A stretch of DNA of 64,000 nt from Ilex aquifolium (lineage: Eukaryota > Streptophyta > Magnoliopsida > Aquifoliales > Aquifoliaceae). Below are positions 58,581 to 64,000 of this stretch, in pieces. Numbering within the stretch: the first letter of the stretch is position 1; each line of letters starts with the position of its first letter. Under the pieces are notes generated by a model, which was not told the DNA's origin, made no database searches, and saw only the letters and a list, made by a program, of their open reading frames with translations. The stretch is from positions 19,442,001-19,506,000 of the forward strand of contig OX637399.1 in NCBI GenBank assembly GCA_951799425.1. Direction: 5' to 3'. The position numbers and the translations under genes were made by a program.

Positions 58581-58593
58581 AAGGGGGGAAGAA
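58581..58593 (+). other. Polypurine tract of the gag-only element
   Basis: AAGGGGGGAAGAA directly before the TG of the 3' LTR; primes plus-strand DNA in LTR elements. Confidence 0.85.
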
Positions 58594-61500
58594 TGTGAAA
58601 CCCTGGAAAAATTTAAACTTTGACGAACAAGGGCAAAATGGTAAATTGTCACTTCGGTACTAGTTGAAAAACTGAATTTTTCTAGATCTCGGATGACGAA
58701 ACGGATTTCACCGTTGGATTCGTCTCGCGAAATCTAGTTACCACGTCGAATTTCGTTGAATTCCGAGATAGTCGGATTTTTCGCGTTTTACGAGACGAAC
58801 GGGCCTCGGGTGACCCCGTACACGAAATTTTTATAAAATTTTAAATTTTGGGGAAATATTAGAGGCAAGTTAAAATAAAAATAATTCGAACTTGAACCGG
58901 AGCGAAATTTAGTCGTTTCGGGATTAAAACGGACCCGGAATTAAAAGGGACTGTGGCCAATTGTGGGCCAAGTATTCTAAAAATGTAAATAGGGGCCTAA
59001 AGTCTGAAAAATCAGACTTCTCCTTCACCAATTCAGCCGTTCCAGCCGAGAGAAAAGAAGAGAGGGAAAATGAGAGAAAACTCCACCTTCTCTCTACGAT
59101 CTACTCCATTCTAGCGCTCAAATCGACTCGGGTCAAGAACAAGAGTTGTTCTACGCGTCGAGGGCTATGCGTGGGTACCAAAAACGACGGGTTTCACCGA
59201 ACGTTGGAGGGCCGAAAATTTGGAAGTGAAGGATTCAAGCTTGCTTTGAGTTCTAGGAGCTTCCCACGGCGATTCTACACGCTACAAGAGGTAGGGTTTT
59301 CTTCCTACTTAGGTTTATTTCCAACCTAGGAAGGTTATATGGAATGGGTAGGTGTATATATATATGTATCACTTGCCTATTGTGGTTAATTGAGTGAAAT
59401 GGGTATTGAGAATGGGTGGTATGATTTAAATCACATTCTCTAGTTTAATGTACCACCAATGCATTTCATGTGTGGGTAATGGGTACCAAATGTGCTAAGC
59501 AAGGTTGGTATGAAATGGGAGTATATGTTTAATTGTTGAGTAAATTCCATAAAGGAACTTGAAGTGTAGAAAATGGATATGGGAAAAATTGGTAAAGTGA
59601 AATTCTAAATGGAATTGACATTTAGAGGTGGTTGCTTTATAATTCTCTTGGGGGATTATGAAATGTGGATATTAGGAAATGGATAGAATAAATTCTATCT
59701 TGGTATAGTTATGTAGAAATCACTAGAAATGATTTCTTGAGTTTGATGATGATAATCGATGTGTGTGGGCTATACCTCGTGGTTACATGACATTATGTTT
59801 ATATGGCGTTTGATGAAATGCCTTAAAGGATAAAAGTTGTTATTTGAACGAAAGTGGAATAACATGTTTGGGTGGAGTGATTCGCAATTGGAATCGTATG
59901 TTTTTAAGGAAATGAAGAATTGATTATAGGAATAACTTAAGCTAAATTTTAGTTTACAATTGGTATATGGAAGTTACTTGTATATCTTTGTGGAAGTGAA
60001 TGAAATAGTGGACTGGTTTATAGCCTATTTCGGGGCTGCTATATAGCTTAATTTGGGGAATGTTTTGTGGATAACTAATGGACTATTTTTATGGTTGTTT
60101 GGGTTAAACTTATGGGCTGTTTTGGGCTTATTTCATGCTATGATGTTTATCTGAAAGGAGTTGATGTAGGAGACTTTGTATAGGACTCTTACCTATGGTT
60201 GGTGACTTGATTAAATGGGGCCTTTACCTGTTGTTGGTGACATGATTAAATGGATGTTGAAAGTGGATACAATATATTCTATCTTGAAATGGTGGTGTAG
60301 AAATTACTTAGAGTAATTTCTTGTGATACATGATGACGTGTAGGATTCTTCCTATTTGGGATTATTCCTCACCTTAGTTGCTTATATGAGATGTTGGTAT
60401 GGAAAAGAAGGGTGTTAGAGCCTTAACACTTACAAAATAATTAGAGAAATGACTTAGATCACTTCCTTGATTAAATGCCTAGAATGATGTATTGATGAGT
60501 TTGCTATGTTAATTGCATGCTTATGTGATAACATGTTTGAAAATGGTTATTGGATGAAATGTTGATATAGGCATGCTTGCTATATATTGATAATGTGTTG
60601 AATTATGGTATTTATGTGCTTATGATATGAAGTACCATGAATATGTAGATTTATCTTGACATTGTTCATATGGCACTCATACATATCGAACATGTGGTTA
60701 GAGTGCAATTGGTACATTACATTGCATTCACATGGGTACATCACATTCATGGTTATAAGACATGAGTATGTGTGGGTGAGTTGACATCGCATTCATGGGA
60801 CATAGGCATGAGTGTGGGTGTGTGCATGTGTTGCGGATCAAACACCAAATCTTGGTGGTTGGTATGTGAACTCGGGAAAGTCGGGATCGAAGATCCGACT
60901 GAGTTGCACGGTTGCATTGCATAAGGAAAACTTGTGTCGGGTAAAGCAAGTAGGGCTAGACACTCCCTCGAGTGAAAAACCCGGAACCACTGGTTCATAC
61001 ACTCCGACGGTGCAAGTCCAAAAAGTGTAGATAGGCCCACGGAGCCGGCGGTGCGATTCCAAAATCCGTTGCCCAGGAAGACACAAGATTTTGTTATATA
61101 AAAACACCCATCCAATGGGTAGCCTCAAACAATGATTTGATTTTTTTTAAAGACATAACTTTTATCTCAAACGATCATTGGGAGGGTTTTTCCGTCAATA
61201 GACGGGTTCATACACATTGGCTTTTGCCTTGTGTTGTGTGAGTCGGGGAAGACTCGGGATAAGGTGCGTGAATGAGTTCCATCTCATATCATGGCATGAC
61301 ATAGCATAGCATGGTAGCTTTCTAACATTGAAGTCTATACTCTTGTTGGATTGGTTGATGCTTGTTGATTGTTGCATGTGCGCATTTCATATGCACTTAG
61401 GTTGGGGAGTAGCCTCTGTAGGAGGATATCCTATTGAGCGTGGCTCACCCTTCGTGGGACAACATTTTCAGGTGTGGGATATGCATGGGTGGAGGACCCT

Positions 61501-62127
61501 CATACGGGCTTCAAGGACAAAGAAAGCCGACTTGTGGCTTTTTATGGTCACTTTGTAAAGCTTTTGTAATCAAAATTCCATCTTGATATATATATTTATT
61601 GGGTTGTAATAGAACTTGTACAAACAATGTTTTATGTTAGAAACTTCATTGTATAAGTTTTGGATGATTTTGAAGTGGTTTGAAATGGATTGGAAATGAA
61701 AAACAAAGGAAAAAGGCAAAACGGCCAAAATCGTACCGGTACGCGTACCGGTACGGAGACAGACAGAAGGCAGAGCGTACCGGTACGTCGAGGTCCAGTG
61801 GGTACAGCGTACCGGTACGCGTACCGGTACACCGTCCAAATTTTTCTGAAATTTTTTTTTTTTTTTTTGTTTTTGTTTGCCAATTTCTGGGCCTATTGTT
61901 TCCTTCCTTTAAAGGTTATAAATGGACAATAATTGGATGCCAATGGTGGTATATTGGATCTCGATAGGTTAACCAACCAAAAGAAGTTGGACTTGAAATT
62001 CTTTTATATATAATTATAAATCTCGGTAAAGGGAATGTGGTGACGTGGTGTCGGGTTAAGCGACATTCATGGGTATTTCCGTGGGTTGATGGATGATCAA
62101 CGGACCCCCGGATTTTGGGGCGTCACA
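58594..62127 (+). repeat. 3' LTR of the gag-only element
   Basis: Nearly identical to the 5' LTR. Differences include a 2-bp deletion near 58950 and an A-to-G change in the TATA box (TGTAAATAG at 58984-58992). Array of CGTACCGGTACG at 61732-61830. Followed by GATAC. Confidence 0.95.
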
Positions 62128-62132
62128 GATAC

Positions 62133-64000
62133 ACATAACTAAATGTGAAAATATAAACATAAGCTCGCCGTAAATTACAAAATCTATCCAAAAAAAAATG
62201 TTACACCTCTTTTCTGATACTCTGCATATGTGTCTTATAGCTAAATGATATGATCTACCAATAAGGGTCTAACTTGTAATTAAACTAATTATATATATTG
62301 TACCAATCTATATCATATCAAGCTAGCTATCGTTTCCTGCATGAACTGACTAACTGTGCTCACGACATACACAATGTCTGGCCCCAAACTTAGTTTCAAA
62401 TTAAGGTCCAATGGCGTGCCAATCGATTGTACCCCAACAATCTCAAATCCATAAATTTATTCACACAGGTAATTACGATGCAGTCTTCCCAATACTTTTA
62501 TGTTCAATGCATCAATAAGAACCTTAGCTTTTCCTGCATGATCATGTCTAGAATAATCACAATCCTTGCTCATTTCCATCCATCTCCTTTGCATCAAATT
62601 GAATTCCTTTAGAGTAAATAGATATTTCAACATTTGATAATCAGTAAAAATCCCACATGTCTCATCGTTTAAATAAGGTCTCTATTACTTTAAAACAAAC
62701 ACAACAGCAACTAACTCCAAATCATGAGTAGTGTAGTTCTTTTCATGGATTTTTAATGACCCGAAGGCATAAACAATCATCCTACTATGTTATATCAGAT
62801 TTTAGTCCAACATATGATGAGAAGCATCATTGTATAACACATATCAACTGCTACCCGAGTGTATAGTCAACACTAGGGCTAAAAAAAAAGTCGATTTCTT
62901 CTTTCACTTTTGAAAACTATTTTCACAAACATCATCACATTCAAATTTTGTATTCTTCTTGCGTCAAATGTGTCGAAGGTACTGTTAATACTGAAAATTC
63001 TTATACAAACCTACAATAATAGCCAACCAACCCCAAGAAATTGTAAACCTCCATCATTGTAGTAAATCTTTCCCACTTTACCATTTATCAACTTTCTTAC
63101 GATCAACAAAAATATCATCACTAGAAACTATATATCTCAACAATACAACTCAACCTAACCATAATTCACATCTACTCACCTTAGCAGGTAAATTTCTTTT
63201 TCTCATAGAGTCTATTACACAATCCTCAAATGAAGTTTAAACTCTTCCTTACTACGGGGACACACAGGTATAACATCAACGAATATAGTAACATATGAAT
63301 CTAGTAAAAATTGAGATACCCAATTTAGTCAATCCATAAAACAAATGTAGCATTTGTCACCCTCAACGACATCACCAAAAATATAAAATTGTCATCCCAG
63401 CTTGACAAACTATTTTCATAACATACCACTTATTTCTTTTAAATAAGGATAACCCAACATAAGATCAATCTTACTAAATATTATAGCTCCTCACAACTAA
63501 TCAAATAAATCATCAATACCACATAAAAGATATTTGCTGGTTATTGCTACCTTATTCAGTCAGTAATAACCAACGTACCATTTCACAATCCCATCATTTT
63601 CTTTACAAACATGACATGAACACCCCATGATTATAAGGTTGAATAAATCCTTGGTCTGAAATATCTCAATTGAATTCCCAATTCCTCTTGCTCAGCAAGA
63701 ACCATGCTATATGAACTAATAAATATAAGTGAAGTACTAAAAAACTACTAACACATAATCTCTACCTCTCTTTAATGATAGTTTAGGCAACTCTTATTAG
63801 AATACATCTGAAAATACCCAAACCACACAAATATATCTCAACTGTATCTTTCATTCTTTAGTATCCACTACATAAGCTAGTACCCCAACTTATCTTTCCG
63901 AGAGTATACTAAGCATTTGAAATTTCCTTTTTCGATCACCAAAAATTTCCTACTCTTTCATTTGGTAGCTGAAATATCATCTCATTTCTGAGAACTCTAT
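62133..64000 (-). pseudogene. pol (fragment): RNase H and RT remnant of element C, continuing past the right edge
   Basis: Minus-strand, broken frames. RNase H is seen as KNYTTHDLELVAVVFVLK and FTDYQMLKYLFTLKEFNL (about 62750-62620). RT is seen near 63320-63230 as DSYVTIFVDVIPV, where the active site FVDD has become FVDV, followed by SKEEFKLHL. The order RT then RNase H toward lower coordinates fits the integrase end at 51730-53044 once the 53045-62127 insertion is removed. Heavily decayed and not functional. Confidence 0.75.

Larger units (their letters stand above)
53045..62127 (+). mobile_element. Young nonautonomous LTR element with gag only (TR-GAG-like)
   Basis: LTRs 53045-56580 (3536 bp) and 58594-62127 (3534 bp) flank only 2013 bp of interior. 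GATAC is duplicated (53040-53044 and 62128-62132). A primer site (56584-56595) and a polypurine tract (58581-58593) are present. The interior codes a shortened Gag and a collapsed pol remnant, so the two LTRs together are 3.5 times the interior. The LTRs appear almost identical. The layout matches what has been called TR-GAG: LTRs plus gag, without pol. It inserted into the pol of element C. Confidence 0.93.

Overview
The window is plant nuclear DNA, most likely from an angiosperm and probably a eudicot. It is AT-rich and dominated by nested transposons. The evidence is Ty3/gypsy LTR elements with a tRNA-iMet type primer site, a CACTA element, a Mutator-like element coding a FAR1-type transposase, hAT-like and Helitron-like insertions, and one intron-containing LATERAL ORGAN BOUNDARIES domain (LBD) gene. 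I see no rRNA, tRNA or CRISPR, and nothing bacterial. Most short open frames in the window are chance or transposon debris.

Layout. 1-3694: start of a minus-strand Ty3/gypsy element (gag 1-1028, primer site, 5' LTR 1347-3694). 4613-9020: a CACTA element with a 3-bp target duplication that carries ADA2b-like exons (ZZ finger and SANT). 9190-12372: a minus-strand two-exon LBD gene, the only host gene that looks intact; its 2.5-kb intron holds a hAT-like MITE, a small Helitron-like element and a duplicated splice acceptor. 12.5-15.2 kb: AT-rich intergenic DNA.

15186-37.8 kb is a deep nest, apparently inside an older plus-strand LTR ('D'). It holds element B (15186-23061: two LTRs, target duplication TTTTC, gag kept, most of pol replaced by a degenerate tandem-repeat block), solo LTR 23295-25625 (duplication GTATT), a Mutator-like element 26025-35821 (9-bp duplication TAACATTTC) whose FAR1-like transposase pseudogene is split by solo LTR 29379-31603 (AGTAC) and which also carries solo LTR 32916-35461 (GTTTA), and a 610-bp hAT-like MITE (GAATAGAG).

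37.8-48.8 kb holds minus-strand element A (LTR 37924-40529, then a decayed pol with protease-side, RT, RNase H, integrase and chromodomain parts) and a decayed plus-strand Tat-lineage element with a second RNase H (about 44430-48760). From about 50 kb to the right edge is minus-strand element C (3' LTR, integrase end, then RNase H and RT beyond 62133), split by a young nonautonomous element 53045-62127 (target duplication GATAC) with 3.5-kb LTRs and only 2.0 kb of internal DNA coding a capsid-less gag with two zinc knuckles.

The most interesting unexplained signal is a set of short arrays of perfect CCGG-centred palindromes inside the LTRs. Homologous LTRs carry different palindromes at the same position (CGTACCGGTACG, ACCTTCCGGAAGGT or AACCTACCGGTAGGTT), while the same CGTACCGGTACG palindrome occurs in two LTR groups that do not otherwise look alike. 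Statements about family membership come from recognising protein motifs; no database search was run.
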